This document shows, one piece after another, positions 46,861-57,813 of a DNA stretch of 64,000 nucleotides. The stretch is taken from positions 6,468,001 through 6,532,000 of the forward strand of contig CM073321.1 in NCBI GenBank assembly GCA_037043015.1, written 5' to 3'. Under the pieces are notes generated by a model that saw nothing but the letters and a program-made list of their open reading frames with translations, was not told the origin of the DNA and made no database searches. The first letter of the stretch is position 1; each line of letters opens with the position of its first letter. A program made the position numbers and the translations under genes. The stretch comes from Bryum argenteum (Eukaryota > Streptophyta > Bryopsida > Bryales > Bryaceae).

Positions 46861-47589
46861 CCAGGTGGAAGCAGAATCAGCACGGCGCTGGAAGTCAGAT
46901 CGAGGCGGAAGGAGCGACGAGTTTGGGGTCCGAAGTGGCTGACATCAACTAACGCCGGAAAACACAAGCTGGAGCCAGCAACGGCAGTTCGGTAGTTGAA
47001 GGCGGAAGGCAGATCAGTATCGATATACGGGGCGAGCGGATAAGAAGCCGAACCAACTTCAACAGCAAGGTGAAAGTGGCGGTGATATTAGTACGAGGAG
47101 GAGGTTCGGTGCAAACAGCATCGACACCGGCAGCAGCGCCGGCGCCGACCAGGAGCACGTGTTCGAGGCGATTCAGCCGAGGACTAGCTCAGAGGCCGCC
47201 GAGAGCTTCGAGAGAACGGTGATCAGCAACTACGAGCAACACGGAAGCGGCGACTCGGGACCAATTAGCAGCGCCGGAGGGACAACACAGCTCGTGCAGG
47301 GCGATCGGATCAAAGGCAATCAGCGCCGGAACCGCTCAAGACGGCAGAGCATTGGCAAATCGCTGGAAGTGGGGAAAAATCGGTACTGCCAATATACTAG
47401 AGCCAGTATAGATTCCAATACCCAACAGCCCAGCAGTCGCCGGATCGGAGGCCGACCTAAGCAGCACGAGGAGGCCGACTCGAGCAGCAGGGCAGTTCAG
47501 AGTGTCGAACACCGAATACACGGGGACGGAGAGACGGCCGGTGACAAGGCGAGCCGACAACGCCGGCAGTCGAGCATTGCCAGGCCAAA
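46861..47589. other. GC-rich block, left of solo LTR
   Basis: Unusually GC-rich for this window, with long overlapping open frames on both strands and no recognisable domain. The same kind of sequence resumes at 49060 after the solo LTR, so the LTR split one unit. It could be the leader or an untranslated region of another retroelement or a host gene. Confidence 0.45.
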
Positions 47590-49059
47590 TGTCGCGACCC
47601 TAATTACTCCAACTATCTTTTTTCTTAGTGATCCTTACTTGGTAGCGGAATCCCGGCTCACTTAGTTGATCTAAACCGGCCACAACTTTGCTAACACTTG
47701 CATGTGCCCACACACACAATGTTAGCACCATTCTAAATCAAGGTGTCCAACCCACTTTGACTCCTAACTCATTACCGGATACTCATTACCCAGAACTCCA
47801 ACCAACACATGGGCATGCCACTTGGTGGCACAAGGCGGCCTTCCACAAATGTCCAAGCTCCCAAGGGTGATACTAATCACCACTGGAGCTAACCGACCTT
47901 ATCCATTGTCCAACTTCCACTGGTCTCCTTCCACTCTTGTTTCTCACTCCATTCGGGACTTTGCCGGAAACCCTCCGGCAATCGAGCACTAGTTTTTTTA
48001 GGATAGTTTGGAGCGGGACTCTTTCCAACCCAATGTTGCGGGACGCTCAAGATCATCCTTCAATATTCAAGGTGTAGAAGTGAGGGTTCCTTTTCATGCC
48101 TCACCCTTTTGAGCCATTCCCGGTCACTCCCGGGAACCGGCACTACTTATCACGGGGGCTAACTTGGAGAGGGACACTTCCCAACCCCATGTTTAAAGAT
48201 GCTCCAAAGCACTCTCTATTTTCCCCAAGGTGCGAGAGTGAGATTCCATCCCAAGCTTCACCCCTTGGAGCCACCCCGGCTCTTCATGGCACCATGTGCA
48301 AGTAAGGAGGGAAATCACCCCTCCTCATAGTACTCTCTGGAGTCTCTGGTAGCCCCCCCCCCTCTTGTGTTGAGGGGTCTTCCGTGACAAACTTTCTTTT
48401 TGGAAGACCACCCGTTTTTGCTTTAGCCTCAAAAACAAGCCGTAACTTCTCCTCGGGCTAGCTCATAGCTTGGGTATCCCAATGGGACGTACGAGCCCAT
48501 TTTCAAAATCTACTCTTTGAGTAGATATTGAAGAACTACCTACTTCCCTTAATCAAATCTATCCCAAGGGAGATATGTCCTTCTGAACATTTGGTGTCCC
48601 GGGAGGCAACATTCCCAAGTCCCGAAGTCCTGACCACTTTGACGAGCCATATCTCCTAGACTAATTCTTTGCTCATCATGAGCCTTAGAATTCTACAAAG
48701 CCCTTGTCATTAGCTTTCCAGCAATATGCAACATGGTGCCCTCCACGAAGGTCGACACATTGAGTCCCGAAAGGCAACACTCCCGAGTCCCGGAGTGTCC
48801 CGGAACGCGTTCCAACTTTGGAGAGCCATATCTCATGACTCACAACTCCAAATTGCGCGTTCTTGGAACTTATGGGTGCGTGCTTGAAGAAGGTTTCCAA
48901 CCATGTAAGGCACACTACCAAGTTCGTCCTATTGCGTGTTGTTTGCTCGGGACTCCCCTTGGCCACCTCACCTTGTCTCTTGCCAAGCCCGGGGCGTCAC
49001 TCTCGGGGTCCTCTTGGCTCATGGCGATGTTCGGGCATCCTTTGGGAAGGAATTTGACA
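47590..49059 (-). mobile_element. Gypsy solo LTR
   Basis: A complete LTR of about 1,470 bp with TG...CA ends and no adjacent primer-binding site or internal sequence. Flanks are ccaaa (47585-47589) and gcaaa (49060-49064), a 4-of-5 match to a 5-bp target duplication. This is the product expected from recombination between the two LTRs of a full element. Confidence 0.8.
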
Positions 49060-49400
49060 GCAAAGCAGGCACTGATCAGGACAAAGAGGACTGCGACCGC
49101 CAGCATTGGCGACAAGGGCAGTCGGAACGACCACCGGCACTTCGACACCGACAATACGGGCCTCGAGAGCACGGCAGGAGCGGCGACCGTGGGTCATCAG
49201 TCGGCAGGCCACCCCGACAGTACATTGGCAGTGAACGCCGAAGGCAGCACCGACGAATTCCGCAATCTCGATCAAGACGACGAGGACAGTCAGCACGTGG
49301 ACCAGCAGCATTGCCGGCATCGGGATGGTTACCTGCAGCGTCGAAGTTGGACAGAGCCAGCAGTCGGTGCTTCACAGGGAGCTTCCTTCATCGTTAAAGA
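49060..49400. other. GC-rich block, right of solo LTR
   Basis: Continuation of the GC-rich block from before 47590. A plus-strand open frame runs to 49527 (Asp/Gln/His-rich) with no recognisable domain. Confidence 0.4.
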
Positions 49401-49585
49401 ATTGTTGGTTTGGGCTTGGTTTAATTCAATAATTAGGATTCAATTTTGTGAAAGCAAGAGAAAAGGCAAGGCTAATTTGCCACCAAAAATACTTATGAAT
49501 ATCTTAGTTGAACTTGAGATGGTATGATTGCATGTTGTCTATGGTTGTGCGTGTTTTTGCTTGATTCAATTGTTGAATTACATCT

Positions 49586-49634
49586 TTAGTGGTACGGGGT
49601 ATGGGTCAAGCGCGGAAATGCTGTTCGAATCACC
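49586..49634 (+). other. Possible pol III promoter (SINE head)
   Basis: ttagtggtacggggt (box A-like) is followed about 25 bp later by tgttcgaatcacc, close to the box B consensus. No cloverleaf or tail is evident. Either a SINE head or chance. Confidence 0.3.
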
Positions 49635-49759
49635 CGGTCCCTAAGGTAGTTCGTAGCATGTTTTGATTACCATTTTAGGGTTTTCAGCAGAACGCGGAAG
49701 CGTCACGCGATTTGATTCTTGTGGTTGTATTTAGGTTGAATTTTGTTATTGTATGAGGG

Positions 49760-49769
49760 AGTTGTGTGT
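49760..49769. repeat. Left 10-bp direct repeat flanking element 2
   Basis: AGTTGTGTGT, repeated exactly at 63505-63514 next to the opposite terminus. Interpreted as a target-site duplication. GT-rich sequence lowers the weight of the match somewhat. Confidence 0.65.
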
Positions 49770-49782
49770 GGACGTTGCTACC

Positions 49783-49810
49783 GTGTGAGCGTTGAGCGGT
49801 GAGCGGTAAG
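49783..49810. repeat. Left terminal inverted repeat core of element 2
   Basis: Contains GTGTGAGCG then two GAGCGGT units. The reverse complement recurs at 63444-63492, where the GAGCGGT unit is present about five times. Multiple short units near the end may be binding sites for the protein that moves the element. Confidence 0.75.
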
Positions 49811-49894
49811 ATTTTGAATTTTTAGGACGGAGTTTGAATTTTTAGTAATAAAATTTCTAAAAATATTTTTTTAAAAAAATAGAGAATACTTTTC

Positions 49895-49922
49895 GAATAT
49901 TCTTGGGAATATTCGAATATTC
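49895..49922. promoter_or_regulatory. Heat-shock-element-like array
   Basis: Three copies of GAATATTC lie within 28 bp (49895-49902, 49907-49914, 49915-49922), about 120 bp inside the left end of element 2. GAAnnTTC is the core of the heat-shock factor site. AT-rich surroundings make partial chance matches possible. No gene starts immediately next to it on the plus strand. Confidence 0.4.
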
Positions 49923-50180
49923 TTGACTTATTACCGTGGATTTAGTGACCCAAACCCGTAGAAAGTAAGGCTTAAGTTCCTTGAATTTGGTTAGACTTGA
50001 GCTACAAAACTCGAGAGTACATCACAATTCGTAAATGTAAAGAGTTTTCTAATGTAATATTACTAAATGATTAGTACTCCAAGTTAGACAAATTAGCAAG
50101 GTTTGTTGTACATGTAGGTACTGGTATAATTAATTTTGATAAGTTTTGAAAAAATATCACATACAGTGTGAAGCACACAA

Positions 50181-50580
50181 TCATAGGAATAACATATAGC
50201 GTATGTAGATGAGGAGATATAAGATATAATTTTTCCTCAAACGGGCAATGTGCCACAGCCTCTCGTCCACTTTAGTCTCCTGAACAGCGGTCACACGTTC
50301 AATACTAGGTCGAGCAAAAGTGGGTGGTATTGTCGGTGGCTCCTCAACTTCATCCTCTTCATGGATAGTACTCAGATTTTCAGCACAAGCTCGGGTAACC
50401 CTTCTCCCCATTTGGGGACGTGAGTAGCTCACGGTGTCTGGTCTGTGTGTTTCATCATCAGCTTTAATTGGAACATTAGCCTTACGTTTCTTAGATCCGA
50501 ACACCTCAGCCCCCTCAAGGTGATTCGGTCCAAAACCAGCTTGGTATGAATTGTAGTGTCCCCAACATCGAAAATATATT
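50181..50580 (-). CDS. Unrecognised basic protein exon in element 2
   Basis: The minus-strand frame is open from about 50580 (GPNHLEGAEVFGSKKRKANV) through a Ser/Arg and Glu/Pro-rich stretch (STIHEEDEVEEPPTIPPTF) to ERLWHIARL, after which it becomes hydrophobic and probably leaves the exon. KKRK could be a nuclear localisation signal. No ATG lies at the start of the frame, so it is probably an internal exon. Family unknown. Confidence 0.4.
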
Positions 50581-50789
50581 CTTAGCTGGAAGGAATTGAT
50601 ATGAACCTGCTGCTATGGTATCACTTTTCTCTCTCACAGGCCACTTTTTTTTTCACTGTTATGTCAATGATGAGCTTTCAAGGTGGATGTCCTTACTCTG
50701 AATGCAAACTTCGGAACCAAGATTACCTCTTCTGAAATACTCCGCTTTTATCCCTTCTCTGGTCTTTTCCAACTATTACCTTGCATTTC

Positions 50790-50976
50790 TTATTGAGATT
50801 TTCTGGCACATCTCGCGGAAAAGGAGTTGGACGGGGTCGTGGTCGTGGTCGTGGTCGAGGAGCAGCAACAGCATAGAATGGTCACCTTGACGATTCACCT
50901 TCAGCAAAGAAAGGCCGTCGAGGTCGAGCCGCGGCAGCAAAAGAAGCCGCAGCAGCTCTGGCTGGGATGACATTCT
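50790..50976 (+). pseudogene. RG-repeat ORF fragment in element 2
   Basis: The plus-strand frame reads SGTSRGKGVGRGRGRGRGRG, AATA, a TAG stop, then NGHLDDSPSAKKGRRGRAAA, an alanine-rich stretch and GMTF before TAA at about 50976. RG repeats bind nucleic acid in many proteins. There is no start codon and one in-frame stop, so this is either a decayed exon or a coincidence of a GTCGTG simple repeat. Confidence 0.35.
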
Positions 50977-51155
50977 AACATGAAAGGACTTCAGAGCACT
51001 TCACTTGAACTTCAGAGCATGGAGTCAAGCAGTCAAACACGGTCCTCGGCAATGCCGAAGTCTGTAATTTGTATTAAAAAATTTCATCACATTCAATGCC
51101 AACTCTCATTTCAAATGTGAGTCGTGGCCATACAACTTCTATAACTATCCATCAG

Positions 51156-51593
51156 CTAGTCATAGTTGGAGTCAGTCTCTGTATCACTGCTGCTGCGATC
51201 ACCAGCGTTTGAAGTGAATTCTAAAACATCCTCCCAAATCGTCTGTAGTGGCAGTATTTTATACGCATTGCAGCTGAAGCACCCCCATGTCTTGCCCGTC
51301 AGGTCCTTCAGGTAGTCGTCTCCCTTGTTCCGTGCTATACACGCTGAACACCACGCCTTATGACAATAATCACAGGGGATCACAAACTCAACTCCTCCAC
51401 ACCAATTGCATTGCTCATCATCATACTGGGCGTTCTTCGTAAATACAACGTCGTCCAACAAAAGTTTGCACAAAACGCAAATTCCAGCACCAAGACGAGG
51501 ATGCTCCATCAAACGAGCACGGATTTTTCTCTCTCCACATGCAGTGCAGGAATACAAATACAAAGGATCGAAATCGGCTGCATGCCATGCCAT
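51156..51593 (-). CDS. ADD-type zinc-finger protein (ATRX/DNMT3-like ADD domain)
   Basis: This is an intact 145-codon frame on the minus strand. Twelve cysteines follow the ADD plan: a GATA-like finger with C16, C19, C39 and C42, then a PHD-type finger with C62, C65, C74, C77, C82, C85, C105 and C108. Hallmark text includes CTACGE, HPRLGAGIC, DDEQCNWCGG and CDYCHKAWCSACIARN, which is closest in feel to ATRX ADD. ADD domains read the histone H3 tail (unmodified K4, methylated K9) in ATRX and DNMT3. Residues 128-145 are Ser/Asp/Glu-rich. There is no catalytic domain. The frame extends upstream without a stop for a few codons to a possible splice acceptor (gtttgttag), so a short upstream exon may exist. 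It is the best-preserved coding region in element 2. Confidence 0.75.
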   Translation of the reverse strand: MAWHAADFDPLYLYSCTACGERKIRARLMEHPRLGAGICVLCKLLLDDVVFTKNAQYDDEQCNWCGGVEFVIPCDYCHKAWCSACIARNKGDDYLKDLTGKTWGCFSCNAYKILPLQTIWEDVLEFTSNAGDRSSSDTETDSNYD

Positions 51594-52236
51594 TTGATCG
51601 ACTTCAACAGTGCAAGACTAACAAACTTCGAATGAGAGATGGCCCAAAAGTCCGAGCTTTGAGATGCTCGCTATCCTCCCAAACCGTTCTTGTATAAAAC
51701 GACAGCAAACCGGATTGCCTTGATTTTACCTTGAAGTCCCATCCCTCCGCACCAATCCATCGACCTATCAACGGCACCGCCGACAGCACCGGCAGCTTTT
51801 TTGCAGGACTGTAAGGCACCGACATTTCTACAAATTAGGAACCGACACTTCGGCACCGGCACGAATTCTCATGACAATCGACCTGATTTTTCTTACATTT
51901 TCACAAGAAATCAAATCACTTGAGCATCCTTTCCTCCCATCTGTACCAGCACATCACAATGAGCTCCAACATGGCACAGCTACATGGGACGTTAAAACCG
52001 ACACTCCGACACTCTTTATGACACAACCCATCCGCTCTCATGCATGGCCATGTTAGAATAGAACATGAGCACCGACATCTTGTACCGAGACCATGCTGTT
52101 TACTTCACTAACGTCACGGTCCCATGACATGTTCGGCCGGATTGGTTGGCGATATCGATTTTTTTAAAATGATGATGCTGGGACTGGCCTCCATACGGAA
52201 AATAAGAAATTTGTTTCAGCTCAAGGACCCTCCAAT

Positions 52237-52617
52237 TCAGCATTTTTGAGATGGTAGAAGAACTATGATGGTGGAGGCGTTCATGACGGACTCTTTGAAG
52301 CCATACAGCTGATACTGTCCAAGCCGTAGCTTATACATTTTACAATTACTCTCTAGGTCAACGAGGTCGACAAGGACGGAGTCCTGAACAAGATTAGAGT
52401 TTGGATCCAAGACATGTTTCTCTAACCACAGAGAGGACTCATCAAACCCGAAACAAATTGCTACCCACGACGGAGTGACTTTTGCCACTCCATCCACCCT
52501 CGGAGGAATGCAGATGGGAGGACTTAAGTCTTCTGACCTAATGGCAATGACGTCTGCAGCGGGAGGTAAGGGAGTGGAGGATGCCATGATAGACGTCGGC
52601 GAAGAGGACAACATCAA
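52237..52617 (-). CDS. Unrecognised ORF in element 2
   Basis: A 126-codon minus-strand frame from MMLSSSPTSIM to LLPSQKC. It has a Pro/Ser-rich start, then WVAICFGFDESSLWLEKHVL, then SVLVDLVDLESNCKMYKLRL. Balanced composition and the absence of repeats favour real coding sequence. No family recognised. Divergent to the gene at 53100. Confidence 0.4.
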   Translation of the reverse strand: MMLSSSPTSIMASSTPLPPAADVIAIRSEDLSPPICIPPRVDGVAKVTPSWVAICFGFDESSLWLEKHVLDPNSNLVQDSVLVDLVDLESNCKMYKLRLGQYQLYGFKESVMNASTIIVLLPSQKC

Positions 52618-53031
52618 AAAGTGCGCGGAGAAAGAGAGTCTCGGGTGTGTTTCCAGTGTTCAAATATGTGACATTGGTGTACGATGTTTGCATACGTATT
52701 GAATATATATTAGACGTAATTTTTTATAATGACCCGTACAGAAACCCAATACTCTGAATCGTGAATATGATGATTTGAAATCACATTACCTAGAATACTT
52801 AAATTATCTGAACTGGCAATATTGCATTATGTACTGACGATTAAAAATATTAGATTCGTCGATAAATTAAGTAGGTGTAGAAGGTAAATTGACGGCCGCA
52901 GTCATTGTCAGAGATTTAGTTGGATAATAGATGCGTTCAGAAGTTAGCTTATTAGGGATTGTCAGACACCGTGATAGCGGGATGTTAGGGAATACGCGTT
53001 GGCTGATTAGGGCTTAACCGCATAGAGAAAC

Positions 53032-53040
53032 TTATATAAT
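53032..53040 (+). promoter_or_regulatory. Putative TATA box for the gene at 53100
   Basis: ttatataat lies 60-68 bp before the ATG at 53100, a reasonable distance for a plant promoter with a short leader. Confidence 0.4.
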
Positions 53041-53099
53041 GGAGTTCAAACTCATAGATCGACCCCTTCATTTGCAGCGAGAAAGCTTGGACTCGTTAA

Positions 53100-53768
53100 G
53101 TGGAACGTGACAAAAGTTATTTCATTGCAAGCAGCATGGACGAGACCGCTAGCGGTACTGAGAGAGGAAAGGAAATGGGTCAGAGGAAGAAGAAGCGGAG
53201 GGGTGGTACAAAGTTCACTAATTCTAAAGCACAGAGGCGTAGTGCTTTGCGGAAGCGCGACGGGATAAGCTCAAGCGGCGAATATCGAGAGCCAGACGGG
53301 TACGATCTCTTGATCGACGATGATGTGCTACCGCCGTTTAGGCGGACTATTAAGATGCGATCGCTGAACCTCGACACTGTCCAAGAGAGTGTCGCGACGG
53401 ACGAAGCCGAAGAAGAGGAGGATGAAGGGCAGATCAGAACAGCTAGCGAGATTGTTTGCGTGGATGGGGATGACGATGGAGGTGTAGACTCTACATAGGA
53501 GGTAATTAAGTTTTGTATGTTATGAACCCGTGGATATTTCTAAAGGTTAAACTATTACTGAATATGTATATGGATTAATATAAACATGTTATGTCTCCAG
53601 GGCCGCCAAGGATCGGAAGAGGAAGACAATCGATCAGGAGATGAATCAACAATGTTTGAGGAGAAAAGAGTCACTGATACGGGCGAGAAAGGAGAAGCCT
53701 CTTTTCATCAGAAAACACATGATGATACGACGGATGGATTTGAGACAAGTGCTGAGGAATTAGAGGAG
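53100..53768 (+). CDS. Acidic/basic two-exon gene in element 2
   Basis: Exon 1 starts at the ATG at 53100 (also Met13 at 53136). It is basic first (GQRKKKRRGG, KAQRRSALRKRDG), then YDLLIDDDVLPPFRRTIKMR, then acidic (DEAEEEEDEG). An in-frame TAG at 53496-53498 lies one codon before a GTAATT donor. Exon 2 is about 53599-53768 (GSEEEDNRSGDES ... TSAEELEE), ending at a GTACAT donor. The protein may end at the TAG or the stop may be a late lesion. The pattern resembles a nuclear linker protein. Family unknown. Further exons may lie at 55112 and beyond. Confidence 0.45.
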
Positions 53769-53809
53769 GTACATGAGAAACCCTACTTCCTGGTTTACTA
53801 GGAGGACCT

Positions 53810-54165
53810 AGGGTTGGTTAAATATACAGTCAACGAGAGTTCATTCTTCAATATAAGTAGTTCTGAGGTTTGACGTGATATAATTTCATGATATGAATGG
53901 ACCCGAGATTGAAAAATATATTTTATATTCATTTTATAGTGCAAATATTGTTTTGATAGTGGTATAAATTGTATTCATATGGATTGCACTGAGTGAGTGC
54001 GGTGATCATAAATACAATATGTAGTATTGGTGAAATCATCGCGGAGAAAACAAAAAAATAGTCCATGACAAAGAAGGTCTAGTGAAGTAGCCGGGTAGGT
54101 ACGGGCATGGTATGGAGAAATGTGTAGGTAAATAATTCGGCCGAAGTAGGGATGAGGTAGGTAAT
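53810..54165. other. Non-coding spacer
   Basis: AT-rich. No gene seen. Confidence 0.4.
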
Positions 54166-54169
54166 TAAA

Positions 54170-54540
54170 TTGGGCCGGGAACGGGGTACATAATTCGGCC
54201 CGGGTACGGGGCGAGCCGGGTAGGATCAAGGTACAGGACGAGCAGGGTAGGGGCGGGGCCAGGCGAGTAGGGGTGGGAATAGCCGGGTAGGTTGAAAATC
54301 GGGCTGGGGTAGGGTTTAGGCGGGTAGGGTCCTGGGCGTGTAGGGTTTAGGCGGGTAGGAACCTGGGCGGGGTAGGGACCAGGGCCGGGTAGAAACCTGG
54401 GCCGAAGTAGGGACCTAGGCCGGGTAGGGACCTGGGCGAGGTAGGGACCATGGCCGGATAGGGACCTGGGCAGAAGTAGGGACTTGGTCCGGATAGGGAC
54501 CTGGGCAGAAGTAGGGACCTGGGCCGGGTAGGGACCATCG
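54170..54540. repeat. G-rich minisatellite
   Basis: About 18 degenerate units of gggtagggacctgggc run on the plus strand. Runs of three or four G at short spacing could form G-quadruplexes. The proline-rich reading on the minus strand is a by-product of the repeat, not a gene. Confidence 0.85.
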
Positions 54541-55111
54541 ACGTCGTCCCTCCATCTGCTATAGCGGCGAGCCAGTAAGGAGCACGGCGAGCCGGCGGAG
54601 CCACCCCTGATGGCAGCCAGCGGAGCCACCCCCGATGGCAGCCTTCCTCACCAGCCATGAACGCCGTGATTGCTGTCAGCTCGTGCACGAAGTTTGTGCT
54701 GGCATGACAGCGCTCCGTTCCGGGTCGATTTGAGCTTGTCCTTTCCGGAGCCTCAGGAGGCGTTACTTTAGTTCCTCTTTCCCGCAGGAGAGGGTCGACC
54801 AACGCAAGTGGTTGGCGATGGTGCCTGTGGCAGAGGATAAGACAATGGAGATTAATTGAACCCTAATTAGGGATTCCTCTACGCCGCCTTGGTGATTAGT
54901 GCCAAATTTATGGCGTACTATTTTTAGAAGAACAGAGGGATCTGCTCTGACAACAGCAGGTTTGAGATGGCTGACACTGTTGAATATGGATTGCAGACCT
55001 AGTTTGAGACGTTGATGAAAATTATCAGATAGTTGTGTTTAGCATCGTGGTTGGATTCCTTGTGCATATTGTGAATCGAAGGTAAGAAGTGCTGAATTCG
55101 GAGAAGGAGAA
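54541..55111. other. Non-coding region before the small gene
   Basis: Contains a short direct repeat (ggagccacccc-gatggcagcc, two copies at about 54598-54640) and a GTAAGA donor-like site near 55081 that could end a 5' untranslated exon. Confidence 0.4.
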
Positions 55112-57813
55112 ATGGCAGACAAAGTGTACAAACAGATGACACTGCTGGGAGGAATGGAGGAAGAGGTGCTGCGAGGAGAGGAGGAAGAAGTGCGGCGAGG
55201 AGAGGAGGAAGTCGAGATGAGAGGAGAGCAGCTAGTCGTCAAGGATCTAGAAAATGTGAGTTCTCAATCATCAGAGACGAGTATCTTCTCTTGGATTTAT
55301 AGGACTCAGCCAAATTGGGGCCAAGCGATGAAGACTCGACTCGTGTTGGAAAACGTCCACGCCAGGAACTTTAAGGTATGGATTCCAAGTAGTTTTTTCA
55401 AACTTCATCTTGTCTGCCTAGCTCGTGTCAATGCTGGCTGCTCATTGTGTCGATGATGAGCATCATTGTGGATTTTGTGGATTCCTGACAAGCTGCCGAA
55501 TCCCGAGCTCGCTTTTCAATTCCCAACGAGGTGCCGATTCTCGAGCTCGCTTTTCGATTCCTGACAAGCTGCCGATTTTTTATTTCAATTTTGGTTGGTT
55601 GATTAGTGAGCTCTGTTGAGGCTTCAATTGGAAATGCTCGTAAGTCCTTCATAGCGCCGTGATGGTCTGTGAAAAGTGAGAGCTCGGAAGGTCCGGCATG
55701 CACCCTGTCTGGAAGATTTTATTTTTCATTTCAATTTTTGGTGCTTGATTCATTAGCTGTGTGCAAGCTGGGATCGAGGAGGCTGTTGACTCCTTCGTAG
55801 CGCCCGTGATGGTCTGTGCAAAGAGTGAGCTGGGTGGTCCGGCATGCAGCAAGTCTGGTTGTGTCAACGCTGAGCTCGTGATGGGCAGGGCACGCAACCT
55901 TTCTTGCTCAGGGCCTCCTTTGCCCTCGTGGGTTTTGCAACGGGCAATGAAGCACAATGCTGAGCTTGGATACGAGTCTGCTCAATGTAGCTAAAACCGC
56001 AAACTTTCTTCTTGATGGCTGAGGCTTAAATTTTGTTTGCGGAAGTGTAATTTGGTTGGACCAGTGCCAGACTTGCGTCGACGCAAGTCTGACACTTGTC
56101 CGACAAGATTTGATTTTTTATTTCATTTTTGGTTGTCTGATTGATGAGCTTTCTTAAAGCTTGGATCGGTTATGCTGGTGACTCCTTCATAGCGCCGAGA
56201 TGGTCTGAAAGTGAGGGCTGGGAGGTCCGCCCTGCAACATGTCTCCCAATGTTGGGCTCGGCATGCAGCCTCTCCTGCACAGGGCCTCCTTCGCCCTTGT
56301 GGATTTTGCAACGGGCAATGAAGCTCCTTGCTAAGCCCGGTAACAATCCTGCTCAGCTGAGAATTGTCCACGAACCTTCATCTTCATGGCTGATGCTCAA
56401 ATGTTGTTTGCGGAAGTGTGATTTGGTCGGACAAGTTTCAGACTTGCGTCGACGCAAGTCTGGCACTTGTCCGACAATCTGCCGATTTTTTTTTTTCAAT
56501 TTTGGTTGCCTGATTGATGAGCTCTCTTGAAGCTGGGATCGAGGAGGCTGTTGACTCCTTTGTTGCGCCGTGATGGTCTGTGCAAAGTGGGAGCTGGGGA
56601 GGTCCGGCATGCACGTGCATGCTTGTGTCATCGCTGAGCCCGTACCGTGATTCGGTATGCTGACCGTTTGCTTGTGTCAACGCGCGGCTCTTGATGGGTC
56701 GGGCATGCGGACTCTCTTGCACAGGGCCTATTGGGAGGCTTTTGACTCCTTCGTAGCGCCCGTGATGGTCTGTGCAAACTGTGAGCTGCGAGGTCCGGCA
56801 TGCAGCAAGTCTGCTTGTCTCAACGCTGAGCTCGAATTGGTCCGACAAGTGCCAGACTTGCGTCGACGCAAGTCTAACACTTGTCCGTCTGAATTTGCAT
56901 TTTCTTTTTAATTCTCATTTCTTCTTCTTTGCTTGTGTCAACGCTGAGCTCGTGGGCTCCTAGGGAGGTCGGGCATCCAGGCTCTGATTTCATCGAGGAG
57001 AGGTCGGGCATCCAGCTGGAGCCTGCCGATTTTCTATTTCAATTTTTGGTGCTTGATTGATGACCTCTGTGCAAGCTGGGATCGGGGATGCTGGCGACTC
57101 CTTCGTAGCGCCGTGATGGTCTTTGCAAAGTGTGAGCTGGGGAGGTCCGGCATGCATCGTCTGTGCTTCTGTCAACGCTGGCCCCTTGGGGAGGTCCTGC
57201 ATGCAGTCTGTCTTATTGTGTCAACGCTGAGCCCGTGATGGGTCGGGCAGGCAGCCTCTCATGCACGGGACCTCGATGGTCCTCGTGGGTTTGTCAACGG
57301 GTGATGACGCTCCTCGCCAAGCCCGCAAACCAGCCTGCTCGATTGAGATTTTTCCACAAACTTCCTTCTTGATGGCTAAAACTCAAATGTTGGATGGGCC
57401 GTGATATATGAAGCTGGATTGATTAAATTGAGTTTTTCTGAAATTTGAATTTTGTGGTTTGGTATTTAAATATTGGATTCTTGGTGTTTTTGCAGGAACC
57501 TTTAAAGCGAGTTGCAGTTCATTCAGAAGAGGAATCTAATGCAAATAGTGACCTCTCTTTTTTAAGAGACGAAGTGTTAGCTTATGTGGAGTCCCGTCGA
57601 TTAGTTATAGCTTTGTCTTTGGTCCCGGAAACTCCACCTCTTGCCTCACCTGTCCGTCACACATCACGTGTTCACGTTGATCGGATTGCACGAGCAGTTA
57701 ACATGCGAATTAAAAGGAATGAGGCCAACGCTCGTCGTAACCAGGCGAAGGAATTTGCTAGACTTGCACCTAGACGTTCTCCGCGACTTGCTGCAAAGAT
57801 GCACCAGCCTTAG
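55112..57813 (+). CDS. Small two-exon nuclear-type protein of element 2
   Basis: Exon 1 is 55112-55375 (88 codons: a glutamate/arginine-rich stretch, then SIFSWIYRTQPNWGQAMK), ending AAG before GTATGG. Exon 2 is 57496-57813 (105 codons) after a tttttgcag acceptor. The phases match, giving a protein of about 193 residues with no internal stop. The C-terminus has VDRIARAVNMRIKRNEANAR and ends APRRSPRLAAK..., a basic motif like DNA minor-groove binders. The C-terminal part is conserved in element 1 (18829-19149). The 2.1-kb intron is filled by tandem repeats and palindromes. Linkage of the two exons is my inference from phase and position. Confidence 0.55.
55600..57330. repeat. Intronic tandem repeat array of element 2
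   Basis: Recurrent modules: gattgatgagctctctt-aagctgggatcg, gactccttcgtagcgcc, gtgatggtctgtgcaaag, gaggtccggcatgca, tgtcaacgctgagc and cctcgtgggttttgcaacgg. They occur in about six irregular copies near 55620, 55750, 56130, 56520, 56730 and 57050. The array is interspersed with a GC-rich palindrome. It is unrelated in sequence to the array at 17620-18765 in the sister element. Confidence 0.8.
56057..56886. repeat. Three copies of a long GC-rich palindrome
   Basis: Each copy has a perfect core ACTTGCGTCGACGCAAGT centred at 56079/56080, 56450/56451 and 56864/56865. Imperfect arms extend to about 24 bp per side (ggacaagtgcc-ag...ct-ggcacttgtcc). Each could form a hairpin or cruciform. Confidence 0.85.

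Noticed and set aside
54165..54802. Proline-rich minus-strand ORFs
   Set aside because: They are translations of the G-rich minisatellite.
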